A stretch of 5,161 bases of DNA from an uncultured Collinsella sp. (GCA_900547835.1 URIJ01000151.1:1-5161); one strand, 5' to 3'. Shown: positions 1 through 5,102, counted from the stretch's first letter. Notes: a model not told the origin generated them from the letters alone. A program made the numbers and translations.

Positions 1-33
1 TAGGCAAGTGGTAAAAAACCGCAGGGTAGACGG

Positions 34-65
34 GATAAAACGTTTAACCATCCCACTGGTTTATC
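34..65. promoter_or_regulatory. Weak dyad with AAACGTTT palindrome in the leader region
   Basis: An imperfect inverted repeat (GATAAAAC at 34-41, GGTTTATC at 58-65, 7 of 8 positions paired) surrounds the palindrome AAACGTTT (38-45). GGGAT (32-36) can instead pair with ATCCC (50-54). AAACGTTT resembles the core of many LacI-family operators, but it is only 8 bp and may be chance. I could not identify a convincing -35/-10 pair for the downstream nitroreductase. Confidence 0.2.
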
Positions 66-84
66 ACATTCTGGCTGCAGTTTT

Positions 85-192
85 ATGCAAGCCGACTTTT
101 CCGATTGGTGGCTATTGCTGTTTGGGTCCCTTTGCGCGATTACGGCTACGGCACGACGGGTAAGAACGGAGCATCTGCAACGTCATCGCTAG
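85..192 (+). CDS. Possible 35-residue hydrophobic leader peptide or small membrane protein
   Basis: An ATG at 85 opens a 35-codon frame that stops with TAG at 190-192. The peptide starts MQADFSDWW, has a hydrophobic stretch at residues 8-23 (WWLLLFGSLCAITATA) and a basic tail (RRVR, then QRHR), which fits a single short membrane segment. The stop codon overlaps the AGGAGA ribosome binding site of the nitroreductase, so ribosomes ending here would sit beside the next start, an arrangement that could allow translational coupling. Against it: no good Shine-Dalgarno precedes the ATG, and the same frame is open from position 4, so low stop density may be chance. Function unknown. Confidence 0.2.
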   Translation: MQADFSDWWLLLFGSLCAITATARRVRTEHLQRHR

Positions 193-196
193 GAGA
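191..196 (+). promoter_or_regulatory. Ribosome binding site that fixes the nitroreductase start
   Basis: AGGAGA lies 4 bases before the ATG at 201. It favours 201 over the in-frame TTG at 105, which has no ribosome binding site and would add 32 residues unlike anything in the family. Confidence 0.8.
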
Positions 197-200
197 ACCC

Positions 201-722
201 ATGGAGACCATCGAAACGCTCATCCATCGCCGTAGCTGCCGTAACTATAGTGATCGCCCCGTCGAAGCCGAAAAACTCGCACGCATTATCGAGGCAGGCC
301 AGTACGCGCCCAGCGGCATGGGGCGCCAGCCGGTGACGTTTGTCGCCGTTACCGACCCCGCGACCGTCGAGCGCCTCTCGCAGCTTAATGCCCAGGTTAT
401 GGGCAGCGATGGCGATCCCTTCTACGGGGCCAAGACCGTTGTGGTAGTGCTCGTCGACCGCAGCGTACCCACGCATCTGGAAGACGGCTCGCTTGCCATG
501 GGCAACCTGCTCAACGCTGCCTATGCGCTGGGTGTCGATTCGTGCTGGATCCACCGCGCGCACGAGGTCTTCGACTCGCCCGAGGGCCTGGAGCTGCTGG
601 CCAACTGGGGTCTGCCCGCCGACGGAAGTCTGCGCGGCGTCGGCAACTGCATTCTGGGCCATGCCGAGGGTGCGCTTCCCGAGGCAAAACCGCGCCGCGA
701 CAACATGGTGTACGTTAGGTAG
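201..722 (+). CDS. Nitroreductase-family FMN-dependent oxidoreductase
   Basis: A 173-residue cytosolic flavoprotein of the nitroreductase superfamily. Members bind FMN as homodimers and use NAD(P)H to reduce nitro compounds, quinones or other electrophiles; the physiological substrate cannot be read from sequence. The N-terminal motif IHRRSCRNY (residues 8-16) is the family's FMN-phosphate signature with Arg10, Arg11, Ser12 and Arg14. APSGMGRQPVTFVAV (36-50) matches the second FMN contact segment, usually written APSxxNxQPW. DGSLAMGNLLNAAYALGVDSCWIHR (95-119) is the conserved helix and following turn, and GVGNCILGHAEG (146-157) is the usual C-terminal strand. The length fits the compact subgroup. 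The start at ATG 201 is set by AGGAGA. The gene stands alone on the plus strand and converges with the minus-strand gene that ends at 962. The family call is secure, the substrate is not. Confidence 0.93.
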   Translation: METIETLIHRRSCRNYSDRPVEAEKLARIIEAGQYAPSGMGRQPVTFVAVTDPATVERLSQLNAQVMGSDGDPFYGAKTVVVVLVDRSVPTHLEDGSLAMGNLLNAAYALGVDSCWIHRAHEVFDSPEGLELLANWGLPADGSLRGVGNCILGHAEGALPEAKPRRDNMVYVR

Positions 723-728
723 ACAGTT

Positions 729-750
729 CCGCCGTTCTAACGAACGGCGG
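729..750 (+). terminator. Hairpin just after the nitroreductase stop, without a U-tract
   Basis: CCGCCGTTC (729-737) and GAACGGCGG (742-750) form a perfect 9-bp stem with a TAAC loop, starting 7 bases after the stop codon. It is followed by GGCCGCTGAC, not a T-run. It is therefore a weak or Rho-assisted terminator, or an element that protects the mRNA 3' end. Confidence 0.5.
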
Positions 751-765
751 GGCCGCTGACGCTGC

Positions 766-865
766 GCGGGCCGCATTCACGCCAATCTGACGTTCAATTT
801 CGAGGGCGCGACCAGAAGGTCAGCGCCCTCTCATTTCGCGTCACCTTGGCGCAAATGCGGCCCGC
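766..865. repeat. 100-bp near-palindrome between convergent genes
   Basis: The two halves fold together almost along their whole length. GCGGGCCGCATT (766-777) pairs with 854-865 over 12 bp, CGCCAA (780-785) with 846-851, TGACG (788-792) with 839-843, and AAT (796-798) with 833-835. GAGGGCGC (802-809) pairs with 823-830, and GACC (810-813) with GGTC (818-821) around an AGAA loop. That is 38 base pairs, broken mostly by symmetric 2x2 internal loops. It fills much of the 239-bp gap between convergent genes. It may be a bidirectional transcription barrier, a REP- or MITE-like dispersed palindrome, or a structured RNA; the sequence alone does not decide. The rest of the gap (866-961) holds only short palindromes (GGTGCACC at 888-895; TGGCC/GGCCA at 915-932) and no gene. 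Confidence 0.75.
802..836 (+). terminator. Terminator-like hairpin at the tip of the palindrome
   Basis: A 12-bp GC-rich stem (802-813 with 818-830, one bulged A at 822) has an AGAA tetraloop and is followed by TCATTT. It is the best intrinsic terminator candidate for the nitroreductase transcript. On the minus strand the same stem is followed by GAAATTG, so termination of the convergent gene would rely on the stem alone. Confidence 0.5.
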
Positions 866-961
866 TCGCTGCTGGTGATTGACATCGGGTGCACCACTGT
901 TGGCATTCGACATTTGGCCAGCTAAAAGGCCACGTTTCAAATTTGCTGTCCTACTCGCAAC

Positions 962-1537
962 TTATCTTGCCGATGGAGTTGTCGTCGTTTCGTTCGTGTG
1001 AGTCGTTTCGGCGCCGTCGTCTTGTTCGTCCTCGTCCTTTTGCGCATCGGCAATGGTGGAGGCCGCCGCAACGATACCGCGCTGGGGCGCGACGCCCGTC
1101 TGGGTCTGAACGCCCTCGACAACTTCAGTGCCTGCATGCGCGAGCTCGGGCGGCTTAAACATTGCGTCCAGATTGGCCCCGCCGCCGGCGTAACCAAGCG
1201 CCGCGAGCGCGATAACAATCACCGCAACAACGACCGCGATCGGAACATAGCGATGCCAGCCTGCGGGATTGAGGCCGCTGCGGCGAGCAGCGCCACGGCT
1301 AATGTAGCCGAGCGTTCCATCGTGCTTGAGCTTTGACCCCACCACGCGCTTACGGCCCCACAGCGACGATTCGGCCTGCATGGCCAAGCGGGCGCTTGTC
1401 GAAGGATAGCCATATTTTGTGCGCCTGAACGAGCCGTCGAACCCCGAGGCGCTTTTGCCCCACGTCCGCGAAGCCGTGCGACGGTTGACCGGCGCCGCGG
1501 GCTTTCGAGCCCGATTTGTTTTTGAAGTCTCCGCCAT
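962..1537 (-). CDS. Single-pass membrane protein of unknown function
   Basis: A 191-residue protein that I do not recognise. Residues 1-96 are strongly basic (KTNRARKPAAPVNRR, RRTKYGYP, WGRKRVVGSKLKHDG) and should be cytoplasmic. Residues 97-117 (YVPIAVVVAVIVIALAALGYA) form one clear transmembrane helix. The remaining roughly 74 residues are probably outside the membrane: a short proline-containing linker, an Ala-rich part, an acidic run (KDEDEQDDGAE, 167-177) and a threonine-rich tail (TTHTNETTTT). No enzyme motif is visible. The stretch FRRTKYGYPSTSA...SKLKHDGTLGYISRGAARR (38-86) is the part most likely to be conserved. I chose the ATG at 1537, with a G-rich element (GCGGGGGC) just upstream, because a GTG at 1591 would overlap the predicted promoter. 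It lies 84 bp after the regulator gene on the same strand. Confidence 0.7.
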   Translation of the reverse strand: MAETSKTNRARKPAAPVNRRTASRTWGKSASGFDGSFRRTKYGYPSTSARLAMQAESSLWGRKRVVGSKLKHDGTLGYISRGAARRSGLNPAGWHRYVPIAVVVAVIVIALAALGYAGGGANLDAMFKPPELAHAGTEVVEGVQTQTGVAPQRGIVAAASTIADAQKDEDEQDDGAETTHTNETTTTPSAR

Positions 1538-1581
1538 ACGCCCCCGCACGCCGTAACAGAATCGAAACAATGCTGCTTTGG

Positions 1582-1610
1582 ACTGTAGCACACGTGCCGC
1601 ACGCGGTCAC
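1582..1610 (-). promoter_or_regulatory. Candidate promoter of the membrane-protein gene
   Basis: Read on the minus strand, GTGACC (1605-1610) is a -35 with 4 of 6 matches to TTGACA. A 17-base spacer follows, then TACAGT (1582-1587) as -10, preceded by TG in the extended -10 position. Transcription would start near 1575, leaving a leader of about 38 bases before the ATG at 1537. This supports independent expression and argues against the upstream GTG at 1591. Confidence 0.45.
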
Positions 1611-1621
1611 GGGCACCTCGC

Positions 1622-2839
1622 TTAACGGTCGTCGTCCTTCAGCAGGCGCCACAGGGTCGTACGGCTTATGCCTAGCACTTCGGCAGCGCGGGTCCTGTTG
1701 CCGTGGAGGTGGCCTACGACCAGCCGCGCGATATCGCGCTCGATATCGGCCAGCGGGCGCAAGATATACAGATCGCTTTCGAGCGTCGGGGCACCAAAGG
1801 TCGCGGTCTTGATAACGTCCTCCTGGGCGAGTACCTCCTCCGCCACCGCCCGCTCGGCCGTGCCCGTCCCCACTAATATATAAAGTCGTTCCGAAACCTC
1901 GCGCAACTGTAGATAGTTACGGGGCCATCGATAGGCATCGAGTGTCTTTGCCGCCGCGGACGACAAGGCAGGTGTTGCTGTCTCAAACATATCTGCCAGA
2001 TACTCCAGATAGCGTGCAACCTTTTCCGACGCGCCGCCCTGCTCGGCAATCGCCGGCGCCACACTCACGGCACAGGCCAGACGCTCGGTTACAAAAGCAG
2101 CCTGATCGCTTTCGCCGCCGCCCGGCATATCGTTTGCCGTCAACACCACATGGCAACGAGTTGCGAGCGCCGTGTCGATCATTGCGGACACGAGCTCACG
2201 CAGGCGCTGGGGACCAACGGCATGCCAGCCGCCCATGCAAAGTGTCAGCCCCGTTTGGAATAGCGGCGATTCGGAACTTTTGAGCAGATGGCGCCAGCCG
2301 CGATCCGTAAGCTCATCGAGCGCAACGGACACAAAGGGCTGATCGGCATAGGGTCCATCCAGGTACAAACGTTTTGCAATCTGATCCTGCCCCGCGCCCA
2401 GCTCGCCCTCGAGCATAAGGGGCACCCCGCGCGCATAGCTCTCCCGTACGGGGGCAGCGACCGCCGCCGCGTCTTCGACGATGCCGTACGTACTCGACTC
2501 GTAGCGAGCCTCGACTTCGTCGGCATTGAGCCACTCGATGCCCGCATGCGCCGCGGCGGCGCGCACCTCATGCGCCACGACCACCCAAAGCGCCCCGTGT
2601 TCCTTGGCCGTCGGACGCACCGTCAAGCTCAACCGCATGCCCTCGTATCCCATCACCAGGCGCGCCCCATCGCCCACGCGAGCGAGACGCTCGGAAACAA
2701 AAGCGGCGACATCCTGCTCAAGCGCAGCGTCACTCATAGTCGAGATTACAACGCCACCGCGCTCGTCGATTGCCAGCGCCGATGCTCCGGCTGCGGACAA
2801 TGCCTCGATCAGAATCTGCAGCTTGGCATCGCTGTCCAT
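1622..2839 (-). CDS. Fis-type transcriptional regulator with a degenerate sigma-54-activator AAA+ domain
   Basis: A 405-residue predicted DNA-binding regulator. Residues 1-92 form an unassigned N-terminal domain, presumably sensory, with alternating strands and helices. Residues about 115-335 follow the outline of the NtrC-type AAA+ domain: a Walker A-like GELGAGQD (145-152), PFVSV (168-172), a Walker B-like GLTLCMGGW (197-205), and LDAYRWPRNYLQLREVSERL (300-319), which matches the family's WPGNxREL region. Residues 366-402 are a Fis-type helix-turn-helix (GNRTRAAEVLGISRTTLWRLLK). Key catalytic parts are missing: Gln151 replaces the Walker A lysine, Gly203-Gly204 replace the Walker B Asp-Glu, and the segment that should carry GAFTGA is about half its usual length. 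It should neither hydrolyse ATP nor remodel sigma-54, so it probably acts as a simple DNA-binding regulator. Its targets are unknown. The ATG at 2839 has GGGG about 6 bases upstream. Confidence 0.85.
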   Translation of the reverse strand: MDSDAKLQILIEALSAAGASALAIDERGGVVISTMSDAALEQDVAAFVSERLARVGDGARLVMGYEGMRLSLTVRPTAKEHGALWVVVAHEVRAAAAHAGIEWLNADEVEARYESSTYGIVEDAAAVAAPVRESYARGVPLMLEGELGAGQDQIAKRLYLDGPYADQPFVSVALDELTDRGWRHLLKSSESPLFQTGLTLCMGGWHAVGPQRLRELVSAMIDTALATRCHVVLTANDMPGGGESDQAAFVTERLACAVSVAPAIAEQGGASEKVARYLEYLADMFETATPALSSAAAKTLDAYRWPRNYLQLREVSERLYILVGTGTAERAVAEEVLAQEDVIKTATFGAPTLESDLYILRPLADIERDIARLVVGHLHGNRTRAAEVLGISRTTLWRLLKDDDR

Positions 2840-2888
2840 GGTTCGCCCCGTCTCCAGCCGCAGCCCTTATCTGTGGCTTAGCATCTCA

Positions 2889-2926
2889 AGTGTTTCAAAA
2901 TTGAACGATAATGTTCACCAAACACT
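2889..2926. promoter_or_regulatory. Nested inverted repeats over the regulator's promoter (operator candidate)
   Basis: AGTGTTT (2889-2895) pairs with AAACACT (2920-2926). Inside lies TGAAC-N6-GTTCA (2902-2917), and TTCAA-N2-TTGAA (2894-2905) overlaps it. The outer right arm runs into the predicted -10 of the regulator gene. A dyad in this place is what an autoregulatory Fis-type or other repressor would bind. No protein has been matched to it. Confidence 0.45.
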
Positions 2927-2953
2927 ATAGGGTCTGCGGCACCTTCTTGCGAA
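2924..2953 (-). promoter_or_regulatory. Candidate promoter of the Fis-type regulator gene
   Basis: On the minus strand TTCGCA (2948-2953, 4 of 6 matches to TTGACA) is followed after 18 bases by TATAGT (2924-2929, 5 of 6 matches to TATAAT). The start of transcription would be near 2917, giving a leader of about 78 bases before the ATG at 2839. Confidence 0.45.
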
Positions 2954-2963
2954 TATATGAATT

Positions 2964-2989
2964 GCCCCGCATCGCCATCCTGGCGGGGC
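2964..2989 (-). terminator. GC-rich hairpin, possible terminator of the transporter transcript
   Basis: GCCCCGC (2964-2970) and GCGGGGC (2983-2989) form a perfect 7-bp stem. An alternative inner pairing is CGCCA/TGGCG (2973-2977 with 2981-2985). On the minus strand it is followed by AATTCATATATT, which is AT-rich but not a proper U-tract. It abuts the larger inverted repeat at 2988-3052, giving two tandem hairpins after the transporter gene. Confidence 0.4.
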
Positions 2990-3052
2990 GATAAGAGCTC
3001 TTCGGGACCTATCAACCTGCGGACAAGCCATACCCGCAAGAGCTCCTATCGC
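2988..3052. repeat. 65-bp inverted repeat built on AAGAGCTC
   Basis: The arm 2988-3006 (GCGATAAGAGCTCTTCGGG) pairs with 3033-3052 through 18 Watson-Crick pairs, with one bulged base (3037) and one A/C mismatch (2994/3046) that becomes a U-G wobble in minus-strand RNA. The loop is 26 bases. The left arm contains the perfect 10-bp palindrome AAGAGCTCTT (2993-3002), and the right arm repeats AAGAGCTC in direct orientation (3038-3045), 45 bp away. Within the 3' region of the transporter mRNA it could be a processing or stability hairpin; as DNA it could be a paired protein-binding site upstream of the regulator's promoter. I recognise no known riboswitch here. Confidence 0.6.
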
Positions 3053-3104
3053 TCCACCGTGAGAATGCGCCCACCAGCAACTAGCACGCAAATAAGCTTC
3101 TTCT

Positions 3105-4139
3105 CTACCAGATTCCCAGCACGTGCTGCATTCCCAAGCTCATGCACGCAATGCCAATCCAGCAGCAAAAGCCCAGCGCGATGGGCTTGCCGCCCTTTTT
3201 GACCAGCTCGACGATATCGGTATTAAAGCCAATAGCCGCCATGGCCATCACGATAAAGAACTTCGAAAGCTCCTTGATGGGCGCCGTAAAGGACGCGGGA
3301 AGCTGAAGCACCGTGGTGATTACGCTTGCCAGCACAAAGAACAGCACGAACATGGGAAACGCGCGTTTAAGCGAAAACGTGCTTTTGGCGTCGCCGCCGG
3401 CCTTACGCGCCAGATGCATCTGCCAGCATGCGAGGACCAACGTGATGGGAATAATGGCCAGCGTCCTGGTGAGCTTGACCACCGTGGCGCTCTCGAGCAC
3501 ATTGGCACCGGGATGCATACTGTCCCAAGCGCTCGCCGCAGCCGTTACGGACGAGGTGTCGTTGATGGCGGTGCCGGCAAACAGGCCAAAGCCCTCGTTG
3601 GTCAGCCCGAGCATGCCGCCGAGCGTCGGAAACACGAGCGCCGCGATAACGTTAAACAGGAAGATGACCGAAATAGCCTGGGCAATCTCGCGATCGTCGG
3701 CATCGATGACGGGCGCGGTCGCAGCGATGGCAGAACCGCCGCAAATCGACGAACCCACGCCCACAAGCGTCGCGATCTTGCCCGGCACGTTCATAACGAG
3801 GCAGAGCACGAAGGCGATGACAAGCGAGGTCGAGATCGTCGCCACGATAATCGGCAGCGACTGGGCGCCCTTGGACAGAATCTGGGAGAGGTTCATGCCA
3901 AAGCCAAGCAGGATAACCGCGTACTGCAAGACTTTTTTGGACGTATAGGTGACGCCGGCGGCGAGCTGTTCGCGACGATTCTTGGGAAAGACGAGCGCCA
4001 GGACCATGCCAAAGAGGATGGCAAACACCGGCCCGCCGACCACCTCAACCTGTTTGCCGAGCACCGTTGCGGGAATGGCGACGATCAGGCAGAACAAGAC
4101 GCCCTTCCAGCGCTCGCGTACGATATTCGCCAGTTGCAT
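3105..4139 (-). CDS. YeiH-family membrane transporter (putative sulfate/anion exporter)
   Basis: A 344-residue polytopic inner-membrane protein of the family usually annotated as YeiH, putative sulfate export transporter (Pfam Cons_hypoth698). Family signatures are present: ILLGFGMNLSQI (76-87), GVGSSICGGSAIAATAPVI (127-145), GLFAGTAINDTSSVTAAA (185-202), VKLTRTLAIIPI (221-232) and FFIVMAMAAIGFNTDI (294-309). About ten hydrophobic helices can be seen, including 14-28, 37-51, 70-83, 96-116, 157-171, 226-238, 260-280, 292-306 and 319-337. The length is normal and both ends look intact. Transport of sulfate or related anions is a family annotation with limited direct proof, so the substrate is inferred. 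AAGGA lies 7 bases before the ATG at 4139. The gene is divergent from a GntR-type regulator, which probably controls it. Confidence 0.9.
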   Translation of the reverse strand: MQLANIVRERWKGVLFCLIVAIPATVLGKQVEVVGGPVFAILFGMVLALVFPKNRREQLAAGVTYTSKKVLQYAVILLGFGMNLSQILSKGAQSLPIIVATISTSLVIAFVLCLVMNVPGKIATLVGVGSSICGGSAIAATAPVIDADDREIAQAISVIFLFNVIAALVFPTLGGMLGLTNEGFGLFAGTAINDTSSVTAAASAWDSMHPGANVLESATVVKLTRTLAIIPITLVLACWQMHLARKAGGDAKSTFSLKRAFPMFVLFFVLASVITTVLQLPASFTAPIKELSKFFIVMAMAAIGFNTDIVELVKKGGKPIALGFCCWIGIACMSLGMQHVLGIW

Positions 4140-4146
4140 ATGGGAT

Positions 4147-4151
4147 TCCTT
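4147..4151 (-). promoter_or_regulatory. Ribosome binding site of the transporter gene
   Basis: On the minus strand AAGGA (4147-4151) sits 7 bases upstream of the ATG at 4139 and confirms that start. Confidence 0.75.
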
Positions 4152-4204
4152 CTTTCTATTTCACGTTTGCGACGGCTTATGATACGGCAACATTGAGCAC
4201 AGCC

Positions 4205-4212
4205 TTACGTAA
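4205..4212. promoter_or_regulatory. TTACGTAA palindrome in the divergent spacer
   Basis: A perfect 8-bp palindrome lies near the middle of the 163-bp spacer between the divergent transporter and GntR-type regulator. GntR-family dimers bind short palindromes of this kind, so it is a candidate operator. No strong -35/-10 pair for the transporter could be placed; TATCAT (minus strand, 4178-4183) is the best -10 but lacks a good -35. Confidence 0.25.
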
Positions 4213-4262
4213 ACACAGACTAAGATGCCGCAATGGTTCTCAGGCAACAGCCGAATTACCCA

Positions 4263-4289
4263 CCGCGGAGAGCTGATTCGCGGCATAAT
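4263..4289 (+). promoter_or_regulatory. Inverted repeat beside the -10 of the GntR-type gene
   Basis: CCGCG (4263-4267) and CGCGG (4279-4283) form an inverted repeat with an 11-base spacer, directly followed by CATAAT (4284-4289, 5 of 6 matches to TATAAT). No good -35 is visible, which would fit an activated promoter or a different one. The inverted repeat is placed where a regulator would block or assist RNA polymerase, for example in autoregulation. Confidence 0.35.
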
Positions 4290-4302
4290 TAACAACTGAC
4301 AT

Positions 4303-5034
4303 ATGAGTGTGATAGAACAGTTGCGAGGCGCTATGGAAGAATCGATGCACGTCGGCGAGCAGGAAATGAGCCTACAGGACCAGTCCTACCACACCATTCG
4401 ACGCAAAATCGTCTACCTGGACTACAAACCGGGCGAAAAACTGGGCGTCAAGCAGCTTTGCGACGACTTGGATATGGGACGCACCCCTGTTCGCGAGGCA
4501 CTGGTGCGTCTGGCGCAAGAGGGCCTGGTGCGCACCGTGCCCCAAAGCGGCACCTATGTCTCGCCCATCAACCTCACTCTTGCCGAGAGCGCCTGCTACA
4601 TTCGCGAGCACCTGGAAAAGCAGGTGATTGTGGAGTGCTGCGCTCGCGCCACCTCGGCAGGCATCGAGCAACTCGATCGGGCCATCGCGCTGCAGGAAAA
4701 GGCCATGGCCGAAGAGGACCGCATCGGATTCTTTTTAAGCGACAACCTCATGCACCGCATGATCTTTAGCATCGCGTGCCGCAGCACCGTGTGGTCGTGG
4801 CTCGAAGAGACCAATGCCGACCTGGAGCGCTTCCGCTGGCTGCGCGCCGCCACGCAGGTTCTGGACAATCAGGACATCGTGAACGAGCACAAGAAGATCC
4901 GCCGCGCTATCGCCGGTCGCGACCCCATCGAGGCGAGCTTTTTGGTGAGTAAGCACCTGCACATGATGTTCCGCAACCAAACCGAGGTCCTTGACCAGTT
5001 CCCCGAGTACTTCGAAACCAGCAAGCTCCGCTAA
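4303..5034 (+). CDS. GntR-family (FadR/FCD-type) transcriptional regulator
   Basis: A 243-residue cytosolic DNA-binding regulator. Residues about 24-90 are a GntR winged helix-turn-helix: SYHTIRRKIVYLDYKPGEKL (28-47), DDLDMGRTPVREALVRLAQEGLV (54-76) with the hallmark RTPVREAL, and the wing GTYVSPI (83-89). Residues about 93-230 are an all-helical FCD effector domain. Asp147 and His151 (SDNLMH), His196 (NEH) and His218 (SKHLH) match the four ligands by which many FCD domains hold a metal ion that helps bind a carboxylate effector. The ligand is unknown. The gene is divergent from the YeiH-type transporter, its most likely target. The start is uncertain: ATG 4303 has no ribosome binding site, ATG 4345 has GGAAGA 4 bases upstream, and ATG 4366 gives the most typical GntR N-terminus; all are in frame. 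Confidence 0.92.
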   Translation: MSVIEQLRGAMEESMHVGEQEMSLQDQSYHTIRRKIVYLDYKPGEKLGVKQLCDDLDMGRTPVREALVRLAQEGLVRTVPQSGTYVSPINLTLAESACYIREHLEKQVIVECCARATSAGIEQLDRAIALQEKAMAEEDRIGFFLSDNLMHRMIFSIACRSTVWSWLEETNADLERFRWLRAATQVLDNQDIVNEHKKIRRAIAGRDPIEASFLVSKHLHMMFRNQTEVLDQFPEYFETSKLR

Positions 5035-5073
5035 CCCGCCAAAAAGGGACAGGTTTATTTTGGCAGGTTTTAT
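5035..5073 (+). terminator. Intrinsic terminator of the GntR-type regulator
   Basis: CCCGCCAAAA (5035-5044) pairs with TTTTGGCAGG (5058-5067) with one mismatch (5037/5065). TTTTAT follows, and the stem begins right after the stop codon. The loop and right arm also carry two copies of CAGGTTT(T)AT (5050-5058 and 5064-5073). The segment GGGACAGGTTTATTTT resembles motifs that I recall as widely dispersed in bacterial genomes; this is memory, not a search. Confidence 0.6.
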
Positions 5074-5085
5074 CTGGGCAAACGC

Positions 5086-5102
5086 AAAAAGCCCCGGCTC
5101 CG
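5086..5102 (-). terminator. Orphan half of a terminator next to the IS end
   Basis: Read on the minus strand, this is CGGAGCCGGGGCTTTTT, which looks exactly like the right arm plus U-tract of an intrinsic terminator. The matching left arm (GCCCCGGCTC) is not found between here and the window end. The insertion sequence that starts about 5107 may have split it. Confidence 0.35.

Noticed and set aside
189..776. 195-codon minus-strand frame across the nitroreductase gene.
   Set aside because: It lies antisense to a gene with clear family motifs and has no motif or ribosome binding site of its own.
998..1336. 112-codon plus-strand frame opposite the membrane-protein gene.
   Set aside because: It is Arg/Asn-rich low-complexity sequence and no ribosome binding site was seen. 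The opposite frame has a clean transmembrane helix and a promoter.
1622..2839. Calling the regulator a functional sigma-54-dependent activator.
   Set aside because: The Walker A lysine, Walker B acidic pair and GAFTGA loop are all absent, so the usual automatic label would be misleading.
2288..2881. 197-codon plus-strand frame opposite the Fis-type regulator gene.
   Set aside because: Antisense shadow of a gene with recognisable AAA+ and helix-turn-helix regions.
3007..3025. Minus-strand text similar to GGTTGATAGG found near the 3' end of 23S rRNA.
   Set aside because: The similarity is only about 10-15 bases and the flanks do not match rRNA. It is best explained as the loop of the inverted repeat.
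2964..3052. Possible known riboswitch upstream of the Fis-type regulator.
   Set aside because: I could not match the conserved cores of the fluoride, guanidine, c-di-GMP, THF or SAM classes as I remember them, and the predicted regulator transcript starts after this region (near 2917).
3123..4196. Long open frame (357 codons) on the plus strand opposite the transporter gene.
   Set aside because: The translation is rich in Arg, His, Gln and Asp with no domain signature, no ribosome binding site and typical GC-driven stop avoidance. The minus-strand frame encodes a complete, recognisable membrane protein.
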